Below, piece by piece: positions 45,029-54,993 of a stretch of DNA of 64,000 nucleotides. Every line of letters begins with the position of its first letter. The first letter of the stretch is position 1. The position numbers were made by a program, and so were the translations under genes. The stretch comes from Burkholderia sp. 8Y. GTDB lineage: Bacteria; Pseudomonadota; Gammaproteobacteria; Burkholderiales; Burkholderiaceae. The stretch spans positions 312,580 through 376,579 of the forward strand of contig NZ_LR733520.1 in NCBI RefSeq assembly GCF_902506145.1, given 5' to 3'. The notes below the pieces were generated by a model. That model saw only the letters and a program-made list of their open reading frames with translations. It ran no database searches and was not told where the DNA came from.

Positions 45029-46117
45029 TCACTCGACAAGCCGCGGCGGCACATAAGCTCCATAGTACGGTCCAACCGCACCGGACATTGCTGCGACCTT
45101 GTAACCCGCGATAAAGTGGCCAACGATCGCCTTGTCGTTACCGCCGGATGCACTGTCAATGTGGAATGCGGCGAAGGCAATGATGGGATGCGTTGCGCTC
45201 GTCGTTTGGTCGACGACAGGGACCAGCACATCGACATTCGTTGGGACGTACGAGTAGATGGTCGTCTTGATGCCGGACTGGATCCAAATTGAATCGCCAA
45301 TGCTGAGCGAGGTGCTATTGCCGTCCGTAATCAGGCCCCGCACAGTCGGCACGTCGTTGACGTTGGCTTGAAACGAGGTCCATTGACCGGCTTCGCACCC
45401 GTTGTAGAGCTGGCCGTTGCCAATCTGCACCTCATAGGGCATGCCGGTGCTATCCGTCGTAGGCGTCCCAGACTGCGCGTTCCAGTACTGGCTGTAAATG
45501 CACTGGCCGATGGCAACCGGAAACAGTGCATTCGGCGCGACCGTTCCGGGCGCAGCGACGACTGCCGCAGCGGTCGCACTGGCCGGGCCGCTGCTTATAC
45601 CGAAGAGCCCGGCAAAAAAGAAAGCGACGGGGCCACCATTGATACCGGTTGCGCGCGATACGGTGACTTGCACGGCAGGCGCGTCGTATGTTCCCGGTGT
45701 AATGCTCTGCGCTTGCAGGCCGGCGGGCGAGCCCGTTAAGTTCCAGTAACCGCTGGCAATGGAACCTTGCGTCAGCGTTGTTCCGTCTGATGCGTTGAGA
45801 CTGACGCCCTTCAGGGCCGCAGCCTGCGCACTGCTCCAGTTTGGGCTGCTCCCGCCGGCGAGCAAGGAACCCGCCCCTGTAAGCGCCGCGGCATCGGCTG
45901 CTGTTTGAAGCTCAGCGTGAGCAAGAAAGAGATGCCCGATATCAATTGCCAGGGCACCTACCATGAGCGCCATACTGAGCGAGAACAACATGGCGATGGA
46001 CATCGAGCCGCGCTGGTAGGCGACGGATCGGCGCACGCGAGGTGCAAGGCAGCGCTCCGGCCGGCGGCGACGACCGTCATGCAGCTTTTGGCGAGGTCGG
46101 ACGAGGACGCTGTTCAC
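45029..46117 (-). CDS. TadG-like Flp pilus assembly protein
   Basis: 362 residues from GTG at 46117, overlapping the stop of the TadE gene by 3 bases. RGSMSIAMLFSLSMALMVGA then IDIGHLFLAHAELQTAADAA, ALTGAGSL is the TadE/G-type transmembrane segment and N-terminal signature (Tad domain). The large C-terminal part is exported. No other tad/flp genes (ATPase, secretin, prepilin peptidase) are nearby, so it depends on a system elsewhere. Confidence 0.88.
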   Translation of the reverse strand: MNSVLVRPRQKLHDGRRRRPERCLAPRVRRSVAYQRGSMSIAMLFSLSMALMVGALAIDIGHLFLAHAELQTAADAAALTGAGSLLAGGSSPNWSSAQAAALKGVSLNASDGTTLTQGSIASGYWNLTGSPAGLQAQSITPGTYDAPAVQVTVSRATGINGGPVAFFFAGLFGISSGPASATAAAVVAAPGTVAPNALFPVAIGQCIYSQYWNAQSGTPTTDSTGMPYEVQIGNGQLYNGCEAGQWTSFQANVNDVPTVRGLITDGNSTSLSIGDSIWIQSGIKTTIYSYVPTNVDVLVPVVDQTTSATHPIIAFAAFHIDSASGGNDKAIVGHFIAGYKVAAMSGAVGPYYGAYVPPRLVE

Positions 46118-46692
46118 TCGTAGTTCATCACGGCGGTAGCGGACAGCACGATGGGGCCGGTGATCGTCGTCAACGCCGAACCCATAAAGAGACCTTGATA
46201 TGAGTAGGAGAGGGTGACCGTGAGTGGGCTGCCGGTTGCCGTTCCGCTGGACTGATCGACACTAACCGTTGCCACATCGCTCGTATTGCCACTCAATAGC
46301 GAACCTTGCAACGCCGTGTTTGCCACCGCCGTAATCTGAGACACCGTAAGCGGCGGAACGCTCAGGCACGTGCCTGCCCGTGCAGCAGTGCGGGCCGCGT
46401 TGGTAAGCGCGGCTTTGTCGTACATCAGCGCGCTCGCGTCAATGATGCCGAACAGCACCATGAGTAAGAATGGCAACAGGATCACAAACTCGATCACGAT
46501 CGAGCCGCTCTGCCGTCTGCCGTGACGCGCTACCCGCAGTTCGGCCGCTCGCTGCTGTTTGACGGCACGACCAGTAATGCACGTGTGATTTTCCACTTCC
46601 TTTACCAGAACGCTGTGCGGTACTCGAATTAAACGCTGCGTATCGGCCAACGTCGCAATTCCAATGGTCCAATGGTCATCAATTGCCGCCAT
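46114..46692 (-). CDS. TadE-like pseudopilin
   Basis: Up to 192 residues. The TadE motif GSIVIEFVILLPFLLMVLFG, then DASALMYDKAALTNAARTAA is clear. The region before it (about 58 residues) is longer than usual and the start is uncertain. It precedes and is coupled with the TadG-like gene. TadE and TadG are thought to be minor pilins of the Flp/Tad pilus. Confidence 0.85.
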   Translation of the reverse strand: MAAIDDHWTIGIATLADTQRLIRVPHSVLVKEVENHTCITGRAVKQQRAAELRVARHGRRQSGSIVIEFVILLPFLLMVLFGIIDASALMYDKAALTNAARTAARAGTCLSVPPLTVSQITAVANTALQGSLLSGNTSDVATVSVDQSSGTATGSPLTVTLSYSYQGLFMGSALTTITGPIVLSATAVMNYE

Positions 46693-47111
46693 TAAATGCG
46701 ATCGCAGGGCGTAAGCGCGTCACTCAACTGCGGTAACCAGACCCGATGAGTACGGCGTCGGGCGGCATCCTAGCAAATTCTGATTAAGGCATGCTTAAGC
46801 GCCTTCACGGAGGACACCGCAAGGTCTGTTTGTTGTTTGTCGACCTTTCTGCAGCGCGAAGAATGAAAGACGCAACATAACGCTGGGCGCCTGAAGCCTC
46901 GGCGGATTGTCACGGCTCGGCACCCCGAGGCTATTTGTCGATTCGGGAGCCGGACGCTGTGAAAGCAGACGGAAAGTCGCAGGCAGCAGAGCGCTATGCG
47001 TCCATGAAGCAGGCCTGTTTAACAACAGATGTTGTAGCGAAGAGACCGAATTATAACGGACACGCTTCCGTCTGTTGTACTATTCGACCTAGCCCTTGGA
47101 ACAGACAACGC
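46693..47111. other. intergenic region between TadE and receiver gene
   Basis: 419 bases between divergent genes. AT content rises around 47030-47060. No gene, repeat or hairpin that I can support. Confidence 0.4.
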
Positions 47112-47579
47112 ATGTTTGCGCATCGAACCGCTATCTGGTCTGACCGCACCGTCGAACCACGGCACGCGCGAGCTCTGCGTTTATTGGTCGTCGATGATTA
47201 CGAGCCAGGGGCAGAAGCTCTGACGGCGGCTTTTGCGACGGACGGATTCGACGCACGGTGCGTCTATAGTGCGCTCGCCGCACTGCAATTGATGGAGACA
47301 TGGGTTCCCGACATCGCGGTGCTCGACATCAACATGCCGGAAATTAACGGCTTCCCTCTTGCCGTCCTATTGCGTCAACGACCGTCTACTTCGAAAATCG
47401 GCATCATTGCGTTCACTGCGCTGGATCAGTCAGTCGTTAGAGCCGGCAATGTCGAAGGCAGCTTTGATGCTTATTGCCAGAAGGCCGGCGCGCCTACACT
47501 GCTCTCGGGTCTCGTCACACGCATGCTGACTGCTGAGAACAAGCGCAAGAGGCTTCGGCAGAAACTGTCGAGCTCGTGA
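47112..47579 (+). CDS. single-domain response regulator
   Basis: 155 residues from ATG 47112. A lone receiver: LRLLVVDDYEPGAEALTAAF (acidic pair), IAVLDINMPEINGFPLAVLL (phospho-acceptor Asp), IIAFTALD (Thr switch). The KP position reads CQKAGAPT, so the conserved Lys is kept. No output domain. A longer open frame starts at 46935 but that part has no family features. It could receive phosphate from one of the hybrid kinases in the segment (inference). Confidence 0.85.
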   Translation: MFAHRTAIWSDRTVEPRHARALRLLVVDDYEPGAEALTAAFATDGFDARCVYSALAALQLMETWVPDIAVLDINMPEINGFPLAVLLRQRPSTSKIGIIAFTALDQSVVRAGNVEGSFDAYCQKAGAPTLLSGLVTRMLTAENKRKRLRQKLSSS

Positions 47580-47704
47580 GGAATGCGACTGGTGGCGCGC
47601 CTGTCTCGCATTGTTCGACGGCGTTAGCCCCATAGCTGCGCGCGTCCACCGCTCTTCACGGAACAGGCGCTGACGGTGATGAGCGCGTTGCGCTGGCATT
47701 GTCG

Positions 47705-48211
47705 TTAGCTCGTTTCGCTGCTGTTAGCCTGCGATTCCCGTATCGCAAGGCGCACGTCGTCACCCAGCGGAGAAACTCGGGCGCTTCTGATGAAGCCCTC
47801 GATCCGTTCTCGTGCGAATGCCAGGTCACGATAGGTGATGCGGCGCAACTGCTCATCATGCAGCTGCAGAACTTTCTCAAAAACGGTCGGAGTTTCGGCG
47901 TCAATGAACCAATGGTCGCCATGTTTCCCGCGAGACAGACGTGCATTCAAGTTCTTCTCGGCACGCGCGTACAACTTTAGCGGAAGCGCGCCGAAGCCGT
48001 TCTCCTGAAGGAAAAGTGTCATGTAAAACACGCGCAGCAGCTCGTTGAACTGATAAGCCGCTCCGCTTCCTTCGCGCCGGCATGCGGCGAGCGCAAGATG
48101 GATGGCCAGGCACATCTTACTGGCGGTCTCAATTGGCAACGGAAGCAACATGGCGCGGGTTAGCGGACGACGCGGGCGGGCCGTGCGGCGTGAAATCGAC
48201 GAGTTTGCCAT
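47705..48211 (-). CDS. conserved hypothetical protein of Burkholderia type
   Basis: 168 residues, helical throughout, LTRAMLLPLPIETASKMCLA, QFNELLRVFYMTLFLQENGF, VFEKVLQLHDEQLRRITYRD. I recall similar proteins labelled 'Fis family regulator' in Burkholderia, though no HTH is visible to me. Its start overlaps an ISL3-type transposase remnant on the other strand. Confidence 0.55.
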   Translation of the reverse strand: MANSSISRRTARPRRPLTRAMLLPLPIETASKMCLAIHLALAACRREGSGAAYQFNELLRVFYMTLFLQENGFGALPLKLYARAEKNLNARLSRGKHGDHWFIDAETPTVFEKVLQLHDEQLRRITYRDLAFARERIEGFIRSARVSPLGDDVRLAIRESQANSSETS

Positions 48212-48377
48212 GCATAAAGGGCATCGCTACGCCACCCTAGTGGTCAATCGAATCAACCGTCAGGTGCTCTGGATTGGGCCCGGGCGCTCACGGGAGACAG
48301 CACGCGCGTTCTTCGAGCAGCTACCCGAGTGCGTGGCCGCACGCATTGGAGCCGTTGCCATCGACATGACCACGGCT
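48183..48377 (+). pseudogene. ISL3-family transposase remnant
   Basis: VRREIDEFAMHKGHRYATLV, VNRINRQVLWIGPGRSRETA, RAFFEQLP and AVAIDMTTA are the DDE-ISL3 catalytic core start (DE... and the second Asp). The flanking parts of the transposase are missing on both sides. Confidence 0.85.
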
Positions 48378-49575
48378 TGTGACTGCTGCGCAGGCGCTCA
48401 AAATCCTCACGGCGACCGCCGCACATCAGGCTTTCCACCCGTAACCGTTCCACTCGTTATCGACGGCGTTGCCGTACAAACCTTTGACGGTGCCGGAGGA
48501 GGCACCACGCAAAACGTTTTAATTGTCAGTGGCACGAGCGCGCCAGGAGCTGCGTCCGGGTTCAACCCAAACGAAGTGCTCTCTACACCGCGAACCCGGA
48601 TTGCACTAGCGAAATGTGCATCGCCAACCATCCAGAGCGGCGCCTCGATTGACGAGAAGTTTGTTATTGTCAACGACGGCAACGAAATGTCCGGGGTAAC
48701 GAGCGCTCAGCATCTCCCGGGTTGCCCCTCCTGCGGTCGATGGCACACTTTGCGACAAGGGCTGTGAGGTGGTATCTAGAAAAGCGCTCACCATATCAGA
48801 TCACGGAAGGCTCGCGGCCAGCACGAGCGTTGAGAAGCCATCCACCACCGAGTCGGCAGTGCTGCCGCGGCCTTTACCATAAAGGCTCGCGCTGGCATTT
48901 GCCCTGCCTATTTCTCCGGTGGCGTGTTAGCGAGTTGCTGCCTAGCGGACGCAGCTACGGCAGCCCCGATGCGGAGAAGCGGCGAATTAACCGAAGCAAA
49001 ATGCGGTCATGTAGTCCGCGCTAAGCTCAGAGCCGTGCACTTGGCCCAGCCTTCGCTCAATACATATAGTCGCACCGCCAAAATAACTAACCGGACGTTC
49101 GTGCAGCAGCTGGACCGCTGCAACCAATGACTGAAAGCACTCATTCTCTTCCTCCAAGCGGACCTCACAGCGGCGACCGGCCATCAACGCAGCGCACTAT
49201 CGATGCGCCATTGACCGGGTTGAGGCAAAACTTACTCAGTCTGAATAATTGCAGCGTGGCCCATTGTGCGGTAGGCCACATTAGCCGTCGAGCAAGCGAT
49301 GCAGTATCCCCCTGTACTTACGCGTCGTCTGGCGCGCTAGACGGCAAAGGAGGCACCGAATCTCGTACGGAACCGGTCAGCATCGCGCGGAGCCGCGAAG
49401 TTCGACGATCACTCTGTTTCGGTCTGCCGCGATAGTGAGACGGCCGTTTGCTTGAAGCAGGACAATAGCCTGATCTGCGACAACGGCCCGCAGCTAGTTT
49501 TTACGGTGACGCAAAAATAGCCACGTAGATTAGCACTCCCAACGTTGCACTCGTTTAGGCAAAGACGATGGTTCC
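48378..49575. other. long region without supported gene
   Basis: About 1.2 kb after the ISL3 remnant. Several open frames of 60-100 codons exist on both strands (for example minus 48407-48682), none with a family or ribosome-binding site I can defend. It looks like eroded DNA. Confidence 0.5.
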
Positions 49576-50502
49576 TCAGAACTGGGGGGACTTGCCGCTG
49601 AAATTTCGCCCATGACGGACGTAGCGCAAAAAGACAGGAATACATGTTAGCTGCGCCGCGAACAATCGCAGCGACGCATCGTCGTCGATGATAACGGCCT
49701 TGAGCTGATAGGGATCTGTGTGAACGCTGTTCCATCCGAGGTTGCAGGTGCGGGCCGTCATGTAACCGGCCGCTTTAATGAAACTAAGTTCCCGTCCCGT
49801 GTAGTTGCCGTTCGGAAATGCGAAATGTTCACATTTCTCCCCGATCAATGACTCTAACTCTGACTTGCAATCCGCGATTTCGGAATAGCACTCTTTATCA
49901 TCGCACCGTGTCAGAATAGGGTGAAACCGAGTGTGAGCTTGGAAATCAACGTACGGTCGCATTTCTGAGATCTGATGGAGCGTCAACCCCGACGCTTCGT
50001 TGAACTCGTCCTGTCTGTATCCCGCGGTAGCTAACTCAGCAAGGCGCTCTGCATTAGTGAGCCGCTTCAGGCGCTCGACACCCGCCGGCGTCGCGCCGGA
50101 GTACAGCCACCAGTGTTTCCGTGGTTTTGCGACGAACTGACTACATAAGAAGATAGTGGGACGAACATTGTGGCGTATGAAAACCGGTAGCAAGTCGGCA
50201 TTGCCGATATTGCCGTCGTCTAACGTTATGGCCGCGCGAGGGACGCCGTTTCCGGGTTCTTGCACAGCGGAAAGAGGAACCAGGTCGCATATGGACCTGA
50301 GATAGCTCAGGTGTTCGTCGAGCACCTGCGGCTTGGGGTCATGGTAGACGAGGACTGCCACGCGGTCCCGCCACAGTAGGGCGCGCGTTGCACGGTCAAT
50401 GCCCAGCAATGAGATGAGTTGCGCCAATGACTCTCTCAGCAACGCCTTGGTAGATAGCACGATCGTATGTGGTAAAAGTTTTGAACTGGCATCACCCGTC
50501 AC
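49576..50502 (-). CDS. polysaccharide deacetylase family protein
   Basis: 308 residues. NodB-type motifs: AITLDDGN (the metal and catalytic Asp pair), FQAHTRFHPILT (HxxxH metal ligands) and FAFPNGNY. The middle contains an insertion with a GYRQDEFNEASGLTLHQISE segment. It removes acetyl or similar groups from a polysaccharide. Without a signal peptide it may act in the cytoplasm or at the inner face. It lies divergent from the Wzz-like gene, consistent with an exopolysaccharide locus. Confidence 0.88.
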   Translation of the reverse strand: MTGDASSKLLPHTIVLSTKALLRESLAQLISLLGIDRATRALLWRDRVAVLVYHDPKPQVLDEHLSYLRSICDLVPLSAVQEPGNGVPRAAITLDDGNIGNADLLPVFIRHNVRPTIFLCSQFVAKPRKHWWLYSGATPAGVERLKRLTNAERLAELATAGYRQDEFNEASGLTLHQISEMRPYVDFQAHTRFHPILTRCDDKECYSEIADCKSELESLIGEKCEHFAFPNGNYTGRELSFIKAAGYMTARTCNLGWNSVHTDPYQLKAVIIDDDASLRLFAAQLTCIPVFLRYVRHGRNFSGKSPQF

Positions 50503-50909
50503 TATGGAAAGGGTGCGACGTACGGAGGAGGGTAACCCTCGAATGGCTATTGTAACGGCTGCAAATTAAGGAATCACGATGATGTAGTGTCGGCCAGAAC
50601 AAAATAGGTGCTCACGCTAGGCAGGTCCGAACAAGGCAAGTGCGCGTGTGTTAGCAAGTCCGGTATAGGCGGTCGACCACACACCGATTGCAATAACAAT
50701 ATGTATGCGTCTTGAGCAGAAGTATCGCCCCTGCTATCCTTCGTTCGTATATGTAGGAAACCGAATGGTTCTGGATGCAACAGCGATATCCACTGAGGAT
50801 TAGAGCGCGAAGCGCCGTCCCAGATACGATTGCAATGACTGCCTCGGCAACCAATGGAAGTAGCGTTACGGTTGTCTGTTAGCTTAACGATCAATCCGCC
50901 GGAGCAGCC
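50503..50909. other. promoter region of exopolysaccharide genes
   Basis: 407 bases between the divergent deacetylase and Wzz-like genes, richer in AT than the surroundings. No gene supported. It probably holds promoters for both; I could not single out convincing boxes. Confidence 0.45.
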
Positions 50910-52103
50910 ATGAGACAAGAGGTAGCGTTAAGCCAGAAGGTGGCCACGAACGATCCACCTCGCCATGTCATGTCGCACGTTGACGCGATCTACGACGGAA
51001 GGAGGCTGGTCGCCATGGTCGCGGTCTCGATCGCCCTGGCTGGTGCCGGTTACGCGTTCATCGCGAAGCCCGTCTACCGGGCAGACATTCTTGTCCAGCT
51101 CGAAAGGGTTCAGCGCGACACATCGAAAGACGTGTACGGCGATGTGTCGACAATGTTCGACGCAAAGTCGGACTCCACTGGTGAAATGGAAGTACTAGGA
51201 TCGCGTCTCGTGGTCGGTCAAGCCGTTGACAAGCTCAAGCTCGTCGTCAACGCGTCGCCGCGCTATGTTCCAGTAATCGGAGAATTCATCGCCCGCTACG
51301 TACGTGGCGTCTCGAACCCGTGGCCCGGCGGATACGTGTGGGGCCAGGAAAAAATCGATGTCTCCCGTTTCGATGTTCCGCCGAGCCTGTATGGCCGTCC
51401 GTTCGAAATCACCATATCGACCTTACGCACTTATGAGCTTGTCTACGGTGATATCAGGGTTCACGGCATCATCGGACGCGATGTGCATGCGACCACGCCG
51501 TGGGGACCCCTTGATATACAGGTGAACGCGCTCGAAGCTCAGGCCGGCGCAAGGTTCATCGTTAAGCGATTTTCTCGGGTCGAGGTTGTCGGAGCCGTCC
51601 GTAGCAAATTATCTATTACAGACAAAGGAAAGGACGCAGACGTTATACGCGCCTCTTATGACGCGGCTGACCCGGTTGGCGCGGCGGCGGTTCTCAACGC
51701 GATCGCCGACGCTTATTTGAAACAGGATCTACAGCGAAAGTCTGAGGAGATTGCACGTTCACTTAACTTTCTTCGTCAGCAATTGCCTGAACTCAAGAGC
51801 CGAGTTGAAGCGTCAGAACGGACACTCAATGCATACCGGGCGCAGCACGGCACAGTCAGCCTTGGCGACGAGGCGACAACCTTGCTTCGCCGATCGGTGG
51901 AAGCACAGCGGCGACGGGTAGATCTTGAAGAAAAGCGACGGGAGCTTCTATCTCGCTACACGGTCGAGCATCCCGCGGTCAGTTCTATCGATTCTCAACT
52001 GCGTGTGGCAGACGACGAGATAAATCGCATAGCCCAAGAGACAGCGTCATTGCCGCCGTTGGAGCAGAACGTACTTGGCCTCCAACGTGGCCTGTGGCGA
52101 TAG
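50910..52103 (+). pseudogene. Wzz/GNVR polysaccharide co-polymerase (BY-kinase N-terminal part), truncated
   Basis: A Wzz domain with one N-terminal transmembrane helix (LVAMVAVSIALAGAGYAFIA), adjacent EMEVLGSRLVVGQAVDKLKL and a coiled coil, then GNVR core LPPLEQNVLGLQR. At the last residues (QRGLWR) the sequence diverges and stops at TAG 52101-52103. Intact proteins go on with about 40 residues including a second transmembrane helix, then usually a tyrosine-kinase domain of about 250 residues. The break coincides with the right junction of the accessory segment. Confidence 0.85.
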
Positions 52104-54404
52104 CGTGCCGCCGGAACCGTCGCCGACGGCGTATTCGGGGTCTACGGCGGCGCCGAAAGCCGCTTCGCCAATCGGCCGGGCGCGATGGCCGGCCTGCGCG
52201 CGCCGCTTTCTTCCGTCCAACTGCCGGACCTCGGCGACGGTTCCGGCGGCACGCTATCGCCACAGGCGGAGCGCAAACTCGGCGAGCGGATGATGCGCGA
52301 AGTCCGCGCCGATCCGGACTACCTCGACGACTGGCTGATACGCGACTATCTCGACTCCATCGCATCGAAGCTTTCCGCCGCCGCCGCGACGCAGTACCTC
52401 GGCGGCTATCGCCCGGACTTCGAACTCTTCGCCGTGCGCGATCCTCAGATCAACGCGTTCTCGATGCCCGGCGGCTTCGTCGGCGTCGACACCGGGCTGA
52501 TTTCGGCGACGCAGACGGAATCGGAACTCGCGTCCGTCATCGGGCACGAGATGGGGCACGTGCTTCAGCGCCACATTGCGCGCATGATCAGCGCGCAGGA
52601 AAAGAGCAGCTACGCGGCGCTCGCGGCCATGCTCGCCGGGCTGCTCGCGGGCGTGATGGCGCGCAGCGGCGATCTCGGCATGGGCATCGCGATGGGTGGG
52701 CAGGCCTTCGCCGTCGACAATCAGTTGCGCTTCTCGCGGGCAGCCGAGCACGAGGCGGATCGCGTCGGCTTCCAGATGCTCGCGGCCGCCGGCTACGATC
52801 CCTACGCCATGACGGCGTTTTTCGAGCGGCTCGACCGCGCGTCGATGGCCGATAACGGCGTACCGCCCTACGCGCGCACGCATCCGCTGACGACCGAGCG
52901 GATCGCCGATATGGAGGACCGTGCCCGGCGCGTGCCGTACCGGCAGCCGCGGCAATCGCCGGAATATGCGTTCGTGCGCGCCCGGGCGCGCGTGCTTCAG
53001 GTGAATTACGCGAGCGACTATCGCGAGGTTGCGAGCCGCCTCAAATCCGAAATCGACGATCAAACCGCGCTGAATCCCGCCGCGAACTGGTATGGCATTG
53101 CGCTGGCGCGGTCGCTGATGGGCGATTACGACGCGGCCAACGATGCGCTCGCGAGAGCGCGGCGGGTCTTCGAAGGCGATGAGGCCAGCACGGCGGCGGC
53201 TTCGGTGCAGGCGCGGCGCGAACTGGCGCAGAGCGTCGAGGGCGCTGAAAAGCGCGATGCGCGTTCCGACGATCAGCGCCGCCCGCAGCAGCAAAAGCGT
53301 GCGTCGAGGGCGCAAGGCGAAGGCGTCGCCGCATCGGCGCGCGGCGTGTCGGGTTCAGCGGCGGACGCTCGCGCCGCGACGGAAGCGCCGCGCTCATCGA
53401 CGCATAGCGACGAAGCGCGATCTTCTCAAGCAATCAACGTTCAAGGCGAGTCCGCATCAGCGGCCAACGCTCGCGTCGGAAACCCAGTTCCGCGTGCGCC
53501 CGTGGTTGGCGCCGGAACGCTATCTTCTCAAGCAGCCAATGTTCAAGGCGCGTCCGTTTCAGCGGCCAACGCTCGCGCATCGACGGACGGTCCGCGTGCG
53601 CCTGCGCGTGGCGACGAAGCGCGATCTTCACAAGCAGCCAACGTTCGAAACGCGCCCGCTTCAGCGGCGAACGCTCGCGCCGCGACGGAAGCGCCGCGCT
53701 CATCGACGCATAGCGACGGAACGCAGTCCTCTCAATCAGCCAACGTGCAAGGCGCGTCCACAAACGGCCCAACCCCACAAACCGCTGCTCCCGCGAAGCC
53801 CTTGCCGCCAGCAGTCTCGATGTCCTCGCTCCTCAGCAGCAGCGCATACGGCGCATTGAACCCCACCAACGCCGAACCCACCGCGCCGCCCGCCGCTGAA
53901 AGCCCGCCCATCGCGCTTCCGCCCGTGCGCGTCGTCGCGCAGCACGCCGCCCGCAGCACGCCGAGTCTCGACGTGCTCGCCGCCGACATCGCGCGTCGTG
54001 CGGGCCGTTACGACGCCGCCGCGCGCCTCGCCGATATCGCGCAGACGCGCTGGCCGAATTCGCACGCGGCACTCGACGTGCATCTGCAATCGCTGATCGC
54101 CGCGCATCGCTACGAGGAAGCGCAGACGCTCGCGCGCCGCGAAACGCGCGCCGAACCGGCGCGTGCCGACTGGTGGCTCTATCTCGCGCAGGCAAGCGCG
54201 GGCCTCAACGATCCGCTTCGCCAGCATCAGGCGATGGCCGAGAAACTCGCGCTCGACGGCGCGTGGCCGTCCGCGATCCGACAGTTGAAGGAAGCACGCG
54301 ATGTCAAAACCGCGAGCTTCTACGACCTCTCGACGATTTCGGCGAGGCTGCGCGACTTCGAAGCGCGCTACAAGGAAGAGCGCGCCGAGGAGAAGAAGAG
54401 CTGA
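52104..54404 (+). pseudogene. 3' part of the split M48 metalloprotease gene (BepA-like), signal peptide missing
   Basis: Open from 52104 and with ATG at 52185 (739 codons to 54404). Before that ATG the frame reads GTVADGVFGVYGGAESRFAN, clearly coding. Peptidase body: LPDLGDGSGGTLSPQAERKL, HEMGH zinc motif (residues 121-125 from ATG 52185) and AAEHEADRVG with the third ligand. A TPR-like C-terminal part follows a long repeated linker (53373-53759). Relatives are periplasmic outer-membrane quality-control proteases (BepA/YfgC) with signal peptides. None is present here; I infer that it lies 44 kb away at 7310. If made from 52185 the protein would stay in the cytoplasm. Confidence 0.85.
53373..53759 (+). 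repeat. 102-bp tandem repeat in the M48 linker
   Basis: Nearly four copies of a 34-codon unit starting at 53373, 53475, 53577 and 53679 (the last is partial). Each ends in a SAANAR-like block and contains SSQAxNV. The result is a Ser/Ala/Asn/Gln-rich disordered linker between the catalytic and TPR-like parts. Confidence 0.85.
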
Positions 54405-54408
54405 CGCT

Positions 54409-54990
54409 TCACGCTCTCGACGCGGCGCGCGCAGCCGGACTCGCGACGAAACCGAAGCGCGTCCCGACTTCCGCGCGCTTCAGAGGCCGCAACGGCAAGT
54501 CGGTTTCGTCGCGCCAATGGAAGACGCCGCCGCGCGGAGCGTCATCGAACGTGGCGTGACTCGAGAACAGCTCCAGATCGTGATCGTGCAGTGCGGCGAC
54601 GCGCGGCGGCGTGGCGTCGTCGGAGAAGAGCAGGGCGCCTTCGTCGTCCAGCCACGCGTGCGCCGGCTCGAACGGCGCGCCGGTGTGGTCGGTCAGCCGC
54701 AATGCGCCGTCCATCGCGGAAAGCCGCACGATCCACGGCGTGTAAGCCAGCTCCACATACACGCGCTGCGGCCCGTTCTGGAAGAACCATTGGCCGTCGG
54801 CGTCGCGCTCGTAGTTGCGGTTGATGAAGCCAATCAGCGCCTCATGGCGAATGGGATCGCCGAGCGCGCCCGCAGCCTGCGCCGCCTCATCGCGCATGCG
54901 CCACTGGCCGCGCCGGTCGAGCAGCAGCCACCCCGTGCAATGCGGCACGTTGGGCCATTTGGCCAGCGCCTGCTTGACGATCTCATCCAT
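54409..54990 (-). CDS. conserved hypothetical protein (DUF2946-type in my memory)
   Basis: 193 residues starting MDEIVKQALAKWPNVPHCTG. It includes WFFQNGPQRVYVELAYTPWI and LELFSSHATFDDAPRG, a pattern I have seen in a betaproteobacterial unknown family, whose exact Pfam number I am not sure of. Soluble and rich in Trp. It lies 3 bases before the YheT hydrolase gene ends in reading terms, so the two are likely cotranscribed. Confidence 0.75.
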   Translation of the reverse strand: MDEIVKQALAKWPNVPHCTGWLLLDRRGQWRMRDEAAQAAGALGDPIRHEALIGFINRNYERDADGQWFFQNGPQRVYVELAYTPWIVRLSAMDGALRLTDHTGAPFEPAHAWLDDEGALLFSDDATPPRVAALHDHDLELFSSHATFDDAPRGGVFHWRDETDLPLRPLKRAEVGTRFGFVASPAARAASRA

Positions 54991-54993
54991 GAT

